The notes under the pieces: model-generated
Seen by the model: only the letters and a program-made list of their open reading frames with translations
Told to the model about the DNA's origin: nothing
The model's database searches: none
Position numbers and translations under genes: made by a program
Shown: in pieces, positions 32,356 to 45,545 of the stretch
Numbering within the stretch: the stretch's first letter is position 1
Layout: every line of letters starts with the position of its first letter
Source: Shinella kummerowiae
Lineage (GTDB): Bacteria; Pseudomonadota; Alphaproteobacteria; Rhizobiales; Rhizobiaceae
Direction: 5' to 3'
Length of the DNA: 64,000 nt
Assembly: GCF_009827055.1 (NCBI RefSeq)
Contig: NZ_WUMK01000002.1
Location: forward strand, 1 to 64,000

Positions 32356-34041
32356 TTGCAGGTTCCGTCCGAAAGCGCGCCGGCGCGCACCCTGCGCCGT
32401 TCCGGTGCAGCCCGCCATCCGCTCCTGTCTGCCGCCGCCGTGCTGGCGGCTGTCATCGTGCTGATGCCGGCGATCGCCATCGTCGTGATCGCGGCGACCG
32501 GTGGCACCGATAGCTGGCCGCATCTCCTCAGCAACGTCATTCCGCGCGCCACGTTGCGCACGCTGATCCTGCTGGCCGGCGTGGGCACGCTTACGGCGAT
32601 CGTCGGCGTCGTGACGGCCTGGCTGGTGGCGAGCTGCGACTTTCCCGGCCGCCGGCTGCTTTCCGGCCTGCTCGTGTTGCCGCTCGCCATTCCCGCCTAT
32701 CTCGGCGCCTATGCCTTTGCGGAGTTCTTCTCCTTCACCGGACCGGTGCAGACGGCCTATCGCGCGCTCTTCGGTTTCCAGACGAGCCGCGACTACTGGT
32801 TTCCGGAGGTGCGGACCACCGGCGGCGCCGTGCTGGTTCTGTCCAGCGTGCTCTATCCCTATATCTATCTCGCCGCCCGCTCGATGTTCCTGATGCAGGG
32901 CCGGGCGGCGGCGGATGTGGCGCGCACGCTGGGCGCAGGGCCGCTGAAAGTCTTCGCGAGAATCCAGATCCCCATGGCGCGGCCGGCGATCATGGTGGGA
33001 TTGACGCTCGTCGCCATGGAAACGCTCAACGATATCGGCGCGGTCGAATATCTCGGAGTGCAAACGCTGACCTTCTCGATTTTCGATACCTGGCTCAACC
33101 GCGGCAGCCTGGCCGGTGCGGCGCAGATTGCCTGCGTCATGCTGCTTTTCGTCATCGGCCTGATGGTGATCGAGCGCGTCGCCCGCCGCCGGCAGCGGTT
33201 CACCAGCCAGAAGACGACAGCCGCGGTGCACGATTCCATACGCCTCAGGCTTGGCGGCTGGAAGAAATGGGCGGCAAGCCTCGCCTGCCTGCTGCCGCCC
33301 GTCATCGGCTTTGCCATTCCCGTCTTCGTGCTCGGTGGCTATGCCGCGCGCCGGCTGGACCAGTTCGCCTCGACGCGGCTGCTGACCGCGCTCTGGCAAA
33401 GCCTGCTCGTCTCGGGCTCGACAGCGCTTGTTGCCGTGCTGCTTGCCTTCCTGCTTGCCTATGCCGCACGCTCGACGCGCTCCCGGCTGGCGGCGACCGC
33501 CGGGCGCTTCGCATCCTTCGGCTACGGCGTTCCGGGCACGGTGCTCGCCATGGGCGTGCTCATCCCCCTCGCCACCTTCGACAACGCGCTCGACGCCTTT
33601 TTGCGCGCGCATGTCGGCATCTCGACCGGCCTGCTGCTCTCCGGCACCGGCTTCGCCATCATCTATGCCTGCACGGTCCGTTTCCTGACGATGGCGGAGG
33701 GCACGATCGACGCGGGCTTCCACAAGCTCTCGCCCCATCTCGACATGGCCGCCCGCACGCTGGGGCGCACCAGCGGGCAAACGCTCTGGAGCGTGCTGCT
33801 GCCGATGATGCGGCCGGCGACGCTGACCGCTGCCCTGCTCGTCTTCATCGAGACGATGAAGGAACTGTCGGCGACGATCATGCTGCGGCCGTTCAATTTC
33901 AACACGCTGGCCACCCTCGTCTACGAGGATGCTTCGCGGGCGAAAGTGGAAGATGCAGGCGTGCCCGCCATCATCATCGTGGCGGTCGGGCTTATTCCCG
34001 TCTTCCTCGTCTCGCGCTCGCTCGAACGGAAGAACGGTTAA
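32356..34041 (+). CDS. fbpB: Iron(III)-type ABC transporter permease (FbpB-like, fused double permease)
   Basis: A 561-residue inner-membrane permease with two BPD_transp_1 halves and about twelve helices. The coupling motifs are RTLGAGPLKVFARIQIPMAR in the first half and RTLGRTSGQTLWSVLLPMMR in the second. EYLGVQTLTFSIFDTW and FIETMKELSATIMLRPFNF are typical of FbpB/AfuB/SfuB. I choose the TTG at 32356 because AGGGA stands 6 bases ahead; a TTG at 32332 is also in frame. No binding protein or ATPase adjoins it; the fbpA-like gene at 12236-13279 is the likely partner. It follows the kinase gene by 79 bases. Confidence 0.9.
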   Translation: MQVPSESAPARTLRRSGAARHPLLSAAAVLAAVIVLMPAIAIVVIAATGGTDSWPHLLSNVIPRATLRTLILLAGVGTLTAIVGVVTAWLVASCDFPGRRLLSGLLVLPLAIPAYLGAYAFAEFFSFTGPVQTAYRALFGFQTSRDYWFPEVRTTGGAVLVLSSVLYPYIYLAARSMFLMQGRAAADVARTLGAGPLKVFARIQIPMARPAIMVGLTLVAMETLNDIGAVEYLGVQTLTFSIFDTWLNRGSLAGAAQIACVMLLFVIGLMVIERVARRRQRFTSQKTTAAVHDSIRLRLGGWKKWAASLACLLPPVIGFAIPVFVLGGYAARRLDQFASTRLLTALWQSLLVSGSTALVAVLLAFLLAYAARSTRSRLAATAGRFASFGYGVPGTVLAMGVLIPLATFDNALDAFLRAHVGISTGLLLSGTGFAIIYACTVRFLTMAEGTIDAGFHKLSPHLDMAARTLGRTSGQTLWSVLLPMMRPATLTAALLVFIETMKELSATIMLRPFNFNTLATLVYEDASRAKVEDAGVPAIIIVAVGLIPVFLVSRSLERKNG

Positions 34042-34048
34042 AAAAAGA

Positions 34049-34066
34049 GGGCGGCAAAAGCCGCCC
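34049..34066. terminator. Hairpin after fbpB
   Basis: GGGCGGC-AAAA-GCCGCCC, 8 bases past the fbpB stop. The T-run (TTTTTT) is on the minus strand, so it terminates leftward transcripts from the acetoacetyl-CoA synthetase gene and may also end fbpB transcripts. The remaining 220 bases to 34288 hold no gene that I can support. Confidence 0.5.
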
Positions 34067-34288
34067 CGATAGGTGAATGCTGTCCAACAAAAGCGAAGGT
34101 GAACGGCTTCATGCCATCGGGTCGGGTGCGACCAAAGCCCTCCATCGGGCGCGCTCAAGTTGATACGACTTTGCCCCGTTCCGACTTAACAAAACCTTAC
34201 CCGACCGGTTTCGGCACAAACCTTTTGTTCACAACTTCGCGAACTTGGTTAATGCAAGCGGTTAAACGGGCGTTAACCCGGGAGGCGC

Positions 34289-36241
<1,953 letters not shown>

Positions 36242-36424
36242 GCTGTTCTCCACTCCATCGCACCTCGTATAGCATGTTGCGTCGCAGTATAAAGCGGCGA
36301 ACGCCGGTTCGCGCCGTTGGAGAACGCAATTCCGCCATGGCGCCATTTGATTTCTTGGCCCCAAGCGCCTATCCCCGTTCGCCTGTAGAAATGTGAACGC
36401 TGCCGGCCAAGGACCTGCACCCGA

Positions 36425-38269
36425 ATGATCCTTTCCCGTTTTTTCCAATCACGGCATCTGGTGCTGGGCTTCCTTGCGATTGTCGTCCTTTTCGCGGCCG
36501 TGCGCATCGGTTTTCCGTTCCTCATCCAGACCGATACGGTGCGCCGGGAAATCGAGGAAACGCTGAAAGCCTGGACGGGTGCTGACGTCGAGATCGGGCG
36601 AGAGGCGGCGTTTTCCTTTTGGCCCTATCCGCAGGTGACGATCGGCAGCGTGCGCCTCGTCGATCCGCAGGCGCAAGCGGGCAACAGGGAGCTCGCCTCC
36701 ATCGAGAGCCTTACAGCAAGCTTCGACCTCTTCGGCGCGGTGCGTGGCAAGCCGGTCTTCGGCGATTTCGATCTCGTGCGGCCGACGATCCACGTCGGCT
36801 GGAAAGGCGATGGCACGTTCAACTGGCGCCATAGCGGCTGGCTGATGCAGGCGATCGACGCGACCGCCGCGGTGGCGGAAGGACAGGCGACGCCCGAACT
36901 GCCCGCGGAACGCATCGGCGCGATCAACGTGGTCGACGGAACGATCGAGGTGAAGCGAGAAGACGGCGGCGCGCCGTTCCGGATCTCCGACATCAATGGC
37001 GATATCGACTGGTCCGCCCTCCGGCGGCCGCTCGACCTGACGCTGTCCGGCGTAGTCAATGGCGAAATGACGCGCTGGACCTTCTATTGTGACCAGCCGC
37101 TGGCGCTGCTCGCCGGACGCAACGCCAATGTACGCACCAATCTCTCCGCCGATCCGACAACGGTGAATTTCGAAGGCCTCGCCAATCTTTCCAGGAACGC
37201 CTTCGTCTCCGGCAACCTGCTGCTCTCCACCCCATCGCTCGGCCACCTTCTGGCCTGGCAGGGCAAGGAAATCCCCTCGGTCGGCAATATGGGCCAGGTG
37301 ACGGTGGAAGCGAAGGTGGCGACGGCCGGCTACTCGGCGAAACTCGAACAGCTCAAGCTGACGCTTGCCGATACGCAGGCAACAGGCGTGCTCGACGTCA
37401 GCGTGCCACCGGACGGCATACCGCAGCTAGGCGGCACGCTCGCCTTCGATCACATCGACCTGCGCGCCTTCCTGACCGCCTTCGCACCCGGCGCCGAGCG
37501 GAACACCGCCACGATCGATACCGCCTTCGTGCACCAGTTCGGCATGGACCTCAGGCTGTCGGCGAAGACGGCGGATTTTGCGCCGTTCTCATTGCAAGAC
37601 CTTGCTGCAGGCATGCGCATCGAGAACGGCCGCGCCTCCTTCGACGTCGGCGACAGCACGTTGCTGGGCGGACGTGCGACCGGACGGATCTCGCTTTCCG
37701 AACAGGGCTTCCAGGGCGGCGGCCACTTGCAGATGTCACTGAGCGACGTGGATATCGGAGCGATCATAAACACGCTCGCCCTGCCGGGGCCGCTGCCGTC
37801 AGGACGCGGGACGGCGAATTTCGAGTTGTCGACGGAGCGGCCCCTGTGGGCGACAGCACCCTCTGACGTCTCCGGTCAGTTCCGTCTGCGCATGGGGCCG
37901 GGCACGCTCACCCATTTCAACCAGCAGGCCTTCGAGGAACGGGCGGGGCAGAATGCCTTCTTCAACGTTTCCGAGGCGGCGGACGGATCATTCGATTTCG
38001 TGCGGGCCGATGTGGAGGCTAAGCTCGACCGGGGCCTTGCGGAACTGACGAAAGCCGAAATCGAGGGCAACGAGACGCTTCTGACCCTCTCGGGCATGAT
38101 CCCCTATCGCAGCGGCAGCGTGGCGCTCGCCGGCTCGCTCGCCGACCGACCACAGGCGGATGCGACCGCCGTCGTCAAACCCGCCATCAGCTTCTTTGTC
38201 GGCGGCTCCTGGCCGGAACCGGTGATCTCGCCGATTTCCATCCTGACGGGGCAGACGCCCCGCCAGTAG
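36425..38269 (+). CDS. AsmA-family envelope protein
   Basis: A 614-residue protein with one N-terminal membrane anchor (about 10-34) and a long periplasmic part. The AsmA N-terminal motif is seen in [20 protein letters not shown] and [20 protein letters not shown], and the C-terminal AsmA region in [16 protein letters not shown]. The family is now viewed as bridge-like lipid or phospholipid transport and outer-membrane homeostasis factors; this is family knowledge, not shown here. It is divergent from the acetoacetyl-CoA synthetase gene and convergent with potI. Confidence 0.85.
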   Translation: MILSRFFQSRHLVLGFLAIVVLFAAVRIGFPFLIQTDTVRREIEETLKAWTGADVEIGREAAFSFWPYPQVTIGSVRLVDPQAQAGNRELASIESLTASFDLFGAVRGKPVFGDFDLVRPTIHVGWKGDGTFNWRHSGWLMQAIDATAAVAEGQATPELPAERIGAINVVDGTIEVKREDGGAPFRISDINGDIDWSALRRPLDLTLSGVVNGEMTRWTFYCDQPLALLAGRNANVRTNLSADPTTVNFEGLANLSRNAFVSGNLLLSTPSLGHLLAWQGKEIPSVGNMGQVTVEAKVATAGYSAKLEQLKLTLADTQATGVLDVSVPPDGIPQLGGTLAFDHIDLRAFLTAFAPGAERNTATIDTAFVHQFGMDLRLSAKTADFAPFSLQDLAAGMRIENGRASFDVGDSTLLGGRATGRISLSEQGFQGGGHLQMSLSDVDIGAIINTLALPGPLPSGRGTANFELSTERPLWATAPSDVSGQFRLRMGPGTLTHFNQQAFEERAGQNAFFNVSEAADGSFDFVRADVEAKLDRGLAELTKAEIEGNETLLTLSGMIPYRSGSVALAGSLADRPQADATAVVKPAISFFVGGSWPEPVISPISILTGQTPRQ

Positions 38270-38283
38270 TTTCCTGACAGATA

Positions 38284-39102
38284 TCAGCGGCCGGCGAAGG
38301 CCGCCTGCTCGTCTCGGACACGCTGCACTTCGCGCCGCTTCGTCATGATCGATGCGATGATGACGCCGATGGCGACGAAGCCGATGAGCAGCGTGCAGGC
38401 CGCGTTGATCTCCGGCGTCACGCCGAGACGCACCTGGCTGTAGATCTTCATGGGCAGCGTCGTAGCACCAGGACCGGAGGTGAAGCTCGATATGACGAGA
38501 TCGTCGAGCGACAGCGTCAGCGCCAGCATCCAGCCCGACAGCACGGCGGGCGCGATGATCGGCAGTGTCACCTCGAGGAAGGTCTTCACCGGGGTGGCGC
38601 CGAGATCCATCGCCGCCTCCTCGACCGAACGATCGAAGGACAGCAGGCGCGACTGCACCACGACCGTCACGAAACACATCGAGAAGGTGATGTGCGCCAG
38701 CGTCACCGTGACGAAGCCGCGGTCGAAGCCGATGGCGACGAAGAGCAGCAGCAGCGACAGGCCGGTGATGACCTCCGGCATGACGAGCGGCGCGTAGACC
38801 ATGCCGGAAAACAGCAGGCGGCCGCGAAAGCGCGTGTAACGCGTCAGCGCCAGCGCCGCCATGGTGCCAAGCGCCGTCGCGACGGTGGCAGACAGCAGCG
38901 CCACGCGGATCGTCACCCAGGCCGCATCCATGAGGCCCTGGTTATGGAAGAGCGCGACATACCATTTTGTCGAGAAACCGCCCCAGACCGTCACGAGCTT
39001 CGATTCGTTGAACGAGAAGACGACCAGCAGCACGATCGGCAGATAGAGGAAGGCGAAGCCGAGAACGACGGAAACGATATTGAAACGGGACCAGCTGTTC
39101 AT
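38284..39102 (-). CDS. potI: Putrescine ABC transporter permease PotI
   Basis: A 272-residue permease with six helices. The N-terminal FLYLPIVLLVVFSFNESKLV and the coupling loop EEAAMDLGATPVKTFLEVTL followed by PIIAPAVLSGWMLALTLSLDD identify the PotC/PotI class. It forms the channel with PotH. The gap to potH is 3 bases. It is the last gene of the operon; no clear terminator is visible between it and the convergent AsmA gene. Confidence 0.93.
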   Translation of the reverse strand: MNSWSRFNIVSVVLGFAFLYLPIVLLVVFSFNESKLVTVWGGFSTKWYVALFHNQGLMDAAWVTIRVALLSATVATALGTMAALALTRYTRFRGRLLFSGMVYAPLVMPEVITGLSLLLLFVAIGFDRGFVTVTLAHITFSMCFVTVVVQSRLLSFDRSVEEAAMDLGATPVKTFLEVTLPIIAPAVLSGWMLALTLSLDDLVISSFTSGPGATTLPMKIYSQVRLGVTPEINAACTLLIGFVAIGVIIASIMTKRREVQRVRDEQAAFAGR

Positions 39103-39105
39103 GGT

Positions 39106-40017
39106 CTACCTCCCCTGCTCTTCGGCCTTGGCCTGCGCATTCTGGAAGAACACGATGGGCACGACCAGAATGAGGAGCAGGATGGTTGCGACGGCAGCCG
39201 AGACCGGCCAGTCGCGGTTTGCATTGAACTCGTTCCACAGCGTCTTGCCGATCATCAGCGTCTGCGATCCGCCGAGCAGGTCGGGGATGACGAACTCGCC
39301 GACGGCCGGAATGAAGACCAGCATGCAGCCCGCGACGACGCCGGGAATGGAGAGCGGGAAGGTGATCTTCCAGAAGGCCGAGATCTGCGGGCAGCCGAGA
39401 TCCTGCGCCGCCTCGATCAGCGTGTTGTCCATCTTTTCCAGCGCGGAATAGAGCGGCAGCACCATGAAGGGCAGGTAGGAATAGACGATGCCGATATAGA
39501 TCGCCCAATTGGTGTTCATGATGATCAGCGGCTGGTCGATGACGCCGATGCCCAGCAGGAACTGGTTGAGCAGGCCTTCCGGCTTCAGAATGGCGATCCA
39601 GGCATAGACGCGGATCAGGAAGCTGGTCCAGAACGGCAGGATGACGAGCATCAGCAGCGTCGGGCGCAGCGTGCGCGGCGCCTGCGCCATGCCATAGGCG
39701 ATCGGGTAGCCGATCAGGAGCGTGACGAGGGTCGAGACACCGGCGATCCACAGGCTCGACAGGTAGGCGTTCATATAGAGCGCATCCTCGGTCAGCCAGA
39801 CGTAGTTCGCGAAACTGAACTGCCCGATCTTGGCGAAGATGCCGGAGAGGCCATCCGCCAGCGCGAAGACCGGCTCATAGGGCGGCTGGGCGATCGCGGT
39901 GGTTGACAGCGAGATGCGGAAGACGATGAAGAAGGGGATGAGGAAGAAGAACAGCAGCCAGGCATAGGGCAGGATGATGACAAGGCGGCTGAAGATGGCG
40001 GAGCCGAGCTTGTTCAT
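39106..40017 (-). CDS. potH: Putrescine ABC transporter permease PotH
   Basis: A 303-residue permease with six helices, starting MNKLGSAIFSRLVIILPYAW. The family signature is PFWTSFLIRVYAWIAILKPE and the coupling loop is EAAQDLGCPQISAFWKITFP. PotH/PotB class partner of PotI. It is separated from potG by 3 bases, so the whole pot operon is tightly packed. Confidence 0.93.
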   Translation of the reverse strand: MNKLGSAIFSRLVIILPYAWLLFFFLIPFFIVFRISLSTTAIAQPPYEPVFALADGLSGIFAKIGQFSFANYVWLTEDALYMNAYLSSLWIAGVSTLVTLLIGYPIAYGMAQAPRTLRPTLLMLVILPFWTSFLIRVYAWIAILKPEGLLNQFLLGIGVIDQPLIIMNTNWAIYIGIVYSYLPFMVLPLYSALEKMDNTLIEAAQDLGCPQISAFWKITFPLSIPGVVAGCMLVFIPAVGEFVIPDLLGGSQTLMIGKTLWNEFNANRDWPVSAAVATILLLILVVPIVFFQNAQAKAEEQGR

Positions 40018-40020
40018 CGG

Positions 40021-41163
40021 TCAATCCTTCAAGACGACGCCGGCGGTTTCGCCGAAGGAGACCCAGACCTTCTCGTCATAGGCGATCGGATCCTCCACCT
40101 CGCGCTGCGCATTCAGCATGGAGGCCTTTACCACCTTGCCGCTGTCCAGCTTGACGTAGAAGACCGTCATGTCGCCAAGATAGCCGATATCCCAGACCTC
40201 GCCCTGGGCCGCATTGACGGAGGCGTCGGCGGGGGCGGCCCGCGTGACCTTCATCTTTTCCGGGCGGATGGCGAAGCCTGCGGCACTGCCCGTCGTCGGG
40301 CCATTGGCCGTCGTGGTGCGAATGGTGAAACCCTCGTTGACGGCGAGCTCGATCTTGCCGTTGCCGTTGGCCGAAACCTTGCCGTCGAGGATGTTCACGT
40401 CACCGATGAAGTCCGCCACGAAGCGCGAATTCGGCGCCTCGTAGATCTCCGCCGGTGTCGCCACCTGAATGACCTTGCCATGGCTCATCACCGCGATGCG
40501 GTCGGCCATGGTCATTGCCTCTTCCTGGTCGTGCGTCACGACGACGAAGGTGAGGCCGAGTTCCTGCTGCAGGTCCATCAGTTCGAACTGGGTTTCCTCG
40601 CGCAGTTTCTTGTCGAGCGCGCCGAGCGGCTCGTCGAGCAGCAGCACCTTCGGGCGCTTGGCAAGCGAACGGGCCAGCGCCACGCGCTGGCGCTGGCCGC
40701 CGGAAAGCTGGTGCGGCTTGCGCTTAGCGAACTGTTCGAGTTTTACGAGCTTCAGCATCTGCGTGACGCGCTCGGCGATCTCGTTCTTCGGCATGCCGTC
40801 CTGGCGCAGGCCGAAGCCGATATTGCTCTCCACCGTCATGTGCGGGAAAAGCGCATAGGACTGGAACATCATGTTGACCGGCCGCTTGTAGGGCGGGATG
40901 CCGGCAATGTCCTGGCCGTCGAGGATGATTTCACCGGAGGTCGGCCGTTCGAAGCCGGCGAGCATGCGCAGAAGCGTGGACTTGCCGCAGCCGGACGCGC
41001 CGAGCAGGGCGAAGAACTCGCGGTGGTAGATGTTGAGGGTGAGATCATCGACGGCAGTGAAATCGCCGAACCTCTTCGTGACATTGCGGAACGTGATGAA
41101 TGGTTTTGCGTCCGGATCCGTCCACGGTGCGAAGGAACGACGGATATTGCCGAGAGATTTCAT
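40021..41163 (-). CDS. potG: Putrescine ABC transporter ATP-binding protein PotG
   Basis: A 380-residue ATPase. Walker A GASGCGKST is at 55-63, the signature is LSGGQRQRVALARSLAKRP, Walker B is VLLLDEPLGALD, and the H-loop is VVTHDQEEAMTMAD. The C-terminal TOBE domain (about 290-375) is typical of PotA/PotG. It energises putrescine uptake from the cytoplasmic side. A hairpin (41203-41227) separates it from the first gene, potF. Confidence 0.93.
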   Translation of the reverse strand: MKSLGNIRRSFAPWTDPDAKPFITFRNVTKRFGDFTAVDDLTLNIYHREFFALLGASGCGKSTLLRMLAGFERPTSGEIILDGQDIAGIPPYKRPVNMMFQSYALFPHMTVESNIGFGLRQDGMPKNEIAERVTQMLKLVKLEQFAKRKPHQLSGGQRQRVALARSLAKRPKVLLLDEPLGALDKKLREETQFELMDLQQELGLTFVVVTHDQEEAMTMADRIAVMSHGKVIQVATPAEIYEAPNSRFVADFIGDVNILDGKVSANGNGKIELAVNEGFTIRTTTANGPTTGSAAGFAIRPEKMKVTRAAPADASVNAAQGEVWDIGYLGDMTVFYVKLDSGKVVKASMLNAQREVEDPIAYDEKVWVSFGETAGVVLKD

Positions 41164-41202
41164 TAGCTGTCCCCATCTCTTTTCTTGGCAGTCAAAATGA
41201 AA

Positions 41203-41227
41203 TTGCCCGGAAGCATCTTCCGGGCAA
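41203..41227 (-). terminator. Intercistronic hairpin between potF and potG
   Basis: TTGCCCGGAA/TTCCGGGCAA, a 10-bp stem with a 5-base loop, followed by TTTCATTTTG on the minus strand. It should lower downstream expression relative to potF. Confidence 0.6.
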
Positions 41228-41242
41228 CTCGTCTTCGACCGG

Positions 41243-42337
41243 TTACTGGCCGGTCACGATCTTGGTCCACGCCCGCGTGAACAGGCGCTGCGTTTTGGCG
41301 TCCAGCGTCGTGTTGGTGAAGAGCTTCGCCAGCGTCGCCTCATCCGGATAGATCGTCGTGTCCTTGATGATCTCTTCCGGCATGACGGCCTGTGCAGCCT
41401 TGTTGCCGTTGGCGTAGTGGATGTAGGTCGATGCCTTGGCGATGACTTCCGGGCGCATGATGTAATCGAGGAAGGCGTGGGCTTCGTCGACATGCGGCGC
41501 GTCAGCCGGGATCGCCATCTGATCGAACCACATCTGCGTGCCTTCCTTCGGGATCACGTAGCCGACCTCGACGCCGTTCTTGGCTTCTTCGGCACGGTCG
41601 CGGCCCTGGAAGATATCGCCCGACCAGCCGACGGCGATGCAAATGTCACCGTTCGCGAGGCCGTTGATGAATTCGGAGGAGTGGAACTTGCGCACGAAGG
41701 GGCGGATCTTCTGCAGCGCTTCCTCGGCCTTGGCGAGATCGGCCGGGTCATGGCTGTCCGGGTTCAGGCCCAGATAGGCGAGCGTGACCGGGATGATATC
41801 GGTCGGCGAATCGAGCAGGTTGATGCCGCAATCCTTGAGCTTTTCGGCGTTTGCCGGATCGAAGATCACGTTCCAGCTATCGATCTGGTCCGTGCCGAGG
41901 GCTTCCTTGATCTTGGCCTTGTTGTAGCCGATGCCGATCGTGCCCCACATGTAGTTGATCGAATATTCGTTGCCGGGATCGAACGGCTGCATGCGTGTCG
42001 CAACCATGTCCCACATGTTCTTCAGGTTCGGCAGCTTCGACTTGTCGAGCTTCTGGTAGACGCCGGCCGCGATCTGGCGCTGCAGGAAGGTGTTGGTCGG
42101 CACCACGACATCGTAGCCCGTGCCGCCGGCGAGAAGCTTCGTTTCAAGGATCTCGTTCGAATCATAGACGTCGTAGACGACCTTGATGCCGGTTTCCTTG
42201 GTGAAATCGTCAATAATCGAGGAGTCGATATAATCCGACCAGTTGTAGACGTTAACGACTTTTTCCTGCGCCAGCGCACCGCCGGCACCAAACAGTGCGA
42301 CAACGGCAGCAGTCGCTAAAAGAGTACGTCTTACCAT
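41243..42337 (-). CDS. potF: Putrescine ABC transporter periplasmic binding protein PotF
   Basis: A 364-residue binding protein with signal peptide MVRRTLLATAAVVALFGAGGALA. The mature start VVNVYNWSDYIDSSIIDDFT is the diagnostic polyamine-binding motif. YDVVVPTNTFLQRQ, the NYMWGTIGIGYN segment and WSGDIFQGRDRA carry residues of the polyamine pocket. It is first in potFGHI. The putrescine-degrading puuA/puuB pair lies 11 kb to the right, so the organism both imports and catabolises putrescine. Confidence 0.94.
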   Translation of the reverse strand: MVRRTLLATAAVVALFGAGGALAQEKVVNVYNWSDYIDSSIIDDFTKETGIKVVYDVYDSNEILETKLLAGGTGYDVVVPTNTFLQRQIAAGVYQKLDKSKLPNLKNMWDMVATRMQPFDPGNEYSINYMWGTIGIGYNKAKIKEALGTDQIDSWNVIFDPANAEKLKDCGINLLDSPTDIIPVTLAYLGLNPDSHDPADLAKAEEALQKIRPFVRKFHSSEFINGLANGDICIAVGWSGDIFQGRDRAEEAKNGVEVGYVIPKEGTQMWFDQMAIPADAPHVDEAHAFLDYIMRPEVIAKASTYIHYANGNKAAQAVMPEEIIKDTTIYPDEATLAKLFTNTTLDAKTQRLFTRAWTKIVTGQ

Positions 42338-42519
42338 TGATTTATCTCCCAGTTTTTTTCCGTGCCTATGAGTTCGTATGAAGAACAGCCGCCGATTATG
42401 GTTGTTTTTCGAGAGGCGACAAGCTGCATTCTACGCAAAGGCGCGGCGATTTTGATATCACATTGTTCCCATTCCTATCATATTTGAAGCCCTAACGACG
42501 GCGGAATGCAAGTAGAAAT

Positions 42520-43935
42520 TTACTGAAAGTCGAAAAGGCTCAATCCGGCGACCATTTCGTCCAGTCCGACCGGCCGCGTCACGGGCGGCTCGGCCCGCGC
42601 AAGACAGCCCTGGCGCTCGCACAGCCGACAGGCCGTGCCGACCGCGACGGCACCGTCCCGCCGCACCGCTTCGGCATAGACCGTTTCCTCGGCATGGGCC
42701 GCATCGCAGGCGAGGAGGAGAGCGGTGCGGCGCACTCGCTCGGCAAAGGCGCCCTGCGGCCCTTCGAGGGTCCGCGACACCGTCAGGAACGCGCCGCCGT
42801 CCGGCATTTCGACGCGATCGACGAGGATCTGCCCCGGCTGGGCAAAGGCCGAATGCACGCCGAGCTTCGGACAGCCGCCGCCGAAACGGGCCTGCGGAAA
42901 GCCTTGCGCGCCGGCGCGGCGAAACCGGTGGCCGGCATTATCGATCTCCAGCATGAAGAAGGGCACGCCCGCCTTGCCGGGCCGTTGCAGCATGGTCAGC
43001 CGGTTCGCCGCCTGCTCATAGGAGACGCCGAAGCGCGAGCGCAGCACATCGACATCATAACGGGCGCGCTGCGCGGCCGTGTGAAAGGCCTCGTAGGGCA
43101 TCATCAGTGCATGGGCGGCATAACGCGCCAGTTCGAAACGGGCGATGCGTTTGGCTTCCGCCGTGGAGAAAGCGAGCAGGTTCAGCTCTGCGAAAATCTC
43201 GTCCTGAAGTGCGAGCTGCACGGTCTCCATGGCGATCTCGCGCATCTGGTCGAAGGGCGACAGGCGCTCCGACAGGAAGAGGCGCATGGAGTGCCGGTCG
43301 AAGCGGCGGCGCAGGTTCGGCATGGTATGCACAGGCAGAAGGCGCACGACGACACCGTGCTCCTTGCGAAGCCACCCCTTCAGCGCCGATGGCAGATCGT
43401 CGCCCGGCGCAAGAGCCGCATGAAACCGCTCGGCCGCCTCGTCGATGGCGCCGAAATAGTTGGGGCGGCCCTCCAGTTTGTCGCGCACCTCGTCCATCGG
43501 CAGAAGCGTGCCGGACAGCGTCGTTGCATGGCCTTCGCGGGCAAGCAGGTCGGCGAGGTCGGTGAGGCGCGCGGCCTGCTCACGATAGGCGCGGTGGAGT
43601 TTCAAAATGCCGCTCACGACATTCGGCGCGGAATCGGCGATTTCCACCAGCTCATGATCGCCCGGCAACTCGCCGGCGAGCAGCGGATCGGCGAAGACTT
43701 CGCGCAACTGGCGGGCATTGCCGGCACTTTCACCCTGAAGCTCGTCGAGATCCACCTTGTAGACGGAGGCCAGCCGCAGCAGCAGCTGCACGGTCAGCGG
43801 CCGCTGGTTGCGCTCGATGAGGTTGAGATAGGACGGCGAGATCGACAGGCCTTCGGCCATCGCGGTCTGGGTCAGGCCGAGCGTGTTGCGGATACGCCGG
43901 ACTTTTGGGCCGGCAAAAATCTTGTTCTCCGCCAT
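42520..43935 (-). CDS. Short-chain fatty acyl regulator (XRE plus IrrE-like family: PccR/RamB type)
   Basis: A 471-residue regulator. The XRE helix-turn-helix (GLTQTAMAEGLSISPSYLNL, about residues 18-40) is followed by an IrrE-like domain (about 160-300) in which the protease HEXXH is degenerate (RFELARYAAHALMMPYEAF). The C-terminal domain has clustered Cys (CRLCERQGC). This architecture is the ScfR family (PccR, PrpR, RamB), which senses short-chain acyl-CoAs and controls acetate or propionate genes. It is divergent from aceA, its probable target, with repeated TTTAC elements between them. Confidence 0.88.
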   Translation of the reverse strand: MAENKIFAGPKVRRIRNTLGLTQTAMAEGLSISPSYLNLIERNQRPLTVQLLLRLASVYKVDLDELQGESAGNARQLREVFADPLLAGELPGDHELVEIADSAPNVVSGILKLHRAYREQAARLTDLADLLAREGHATTLSGTLLPMDEVRDKLEGRPNYFGAIDEAAERFHAALAPGDDLPSALKGWLRKEHGVVVRLLPVHTMPNLRRRFDRHSMRLFLSERLSPFDQMREIAMETVQLALQDEIFAELNLLAFSTAEAKRIARFELARYAAHALMMPYEAFHTAAQRARYDVDVLRSRFGVSYEQAANRLTMLQRPGKAGVPFFMLEIDNAGHRFRRAGAQGFPQARFGGGCPKLGVHSAFAQPGQILVDRVEMPDGGAFLTVSRTLEGPQGAFAERVRRTALLLACDAAHAEETVYAEAVRRDGAVAVGTACRLCERQGCLARAEPPVTRPVGLDEMVAGLSLFDFQ

Positions 43936-43946
43936 ATGTCAAATCC

Positions 43947-44085
43947 TTTACACCGGTGAGCCGCCGAGAGAATTTACAAGATTTACTTTTTTACAGATCA
44001 TTCCTGTCAAAGACAAGACATCGTTACTCGATTATCGCCTTGATTTACCGGTTTTCTCTCGTCGAATTGTGCGCTGCGATGTAAA
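43947..44085. promoter_or_regulatory. Cluster of TTTAC elements in the regulator-aceA intergenic region
   Basis: TTTAC occurs at 43947, 43973, 43982, 43990 and 44044, with an inverted copy (GTAAA) at 44081. Three copies lie within 23 bases. PccR-type regulators bind TTTGCAAA repeats, so these are plausible operator half-sites controlling both divergent genes. Confidence 0.4.
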
Positions 44086-44155
44086 TAATGTCACATGAAA
44101 TCGGGCAGCGACAAGGACCACAGCCCGATCCCGAGACACCATACCGGAGGACATT

Positions 44156-45445
<1,290 letters not shown>

Positions 45446-45545
45446 CCCTGAACGTCAACCCTTCAAGAACCCCAATAGAGCCCGCATTCCTGCGACGGCA
45501 GGTGTACCACCTGCCTGCAAATGCTCAGATAAGAGGAGAAATGCC

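Noticed and set aside
32287-34158. A 620-codon frame antisense to the iron permease.
   Set aside because: Low-complexity, Arg/Gly/His-rich translation without recognisable domains; the plus strand carries an unmistakable permease.
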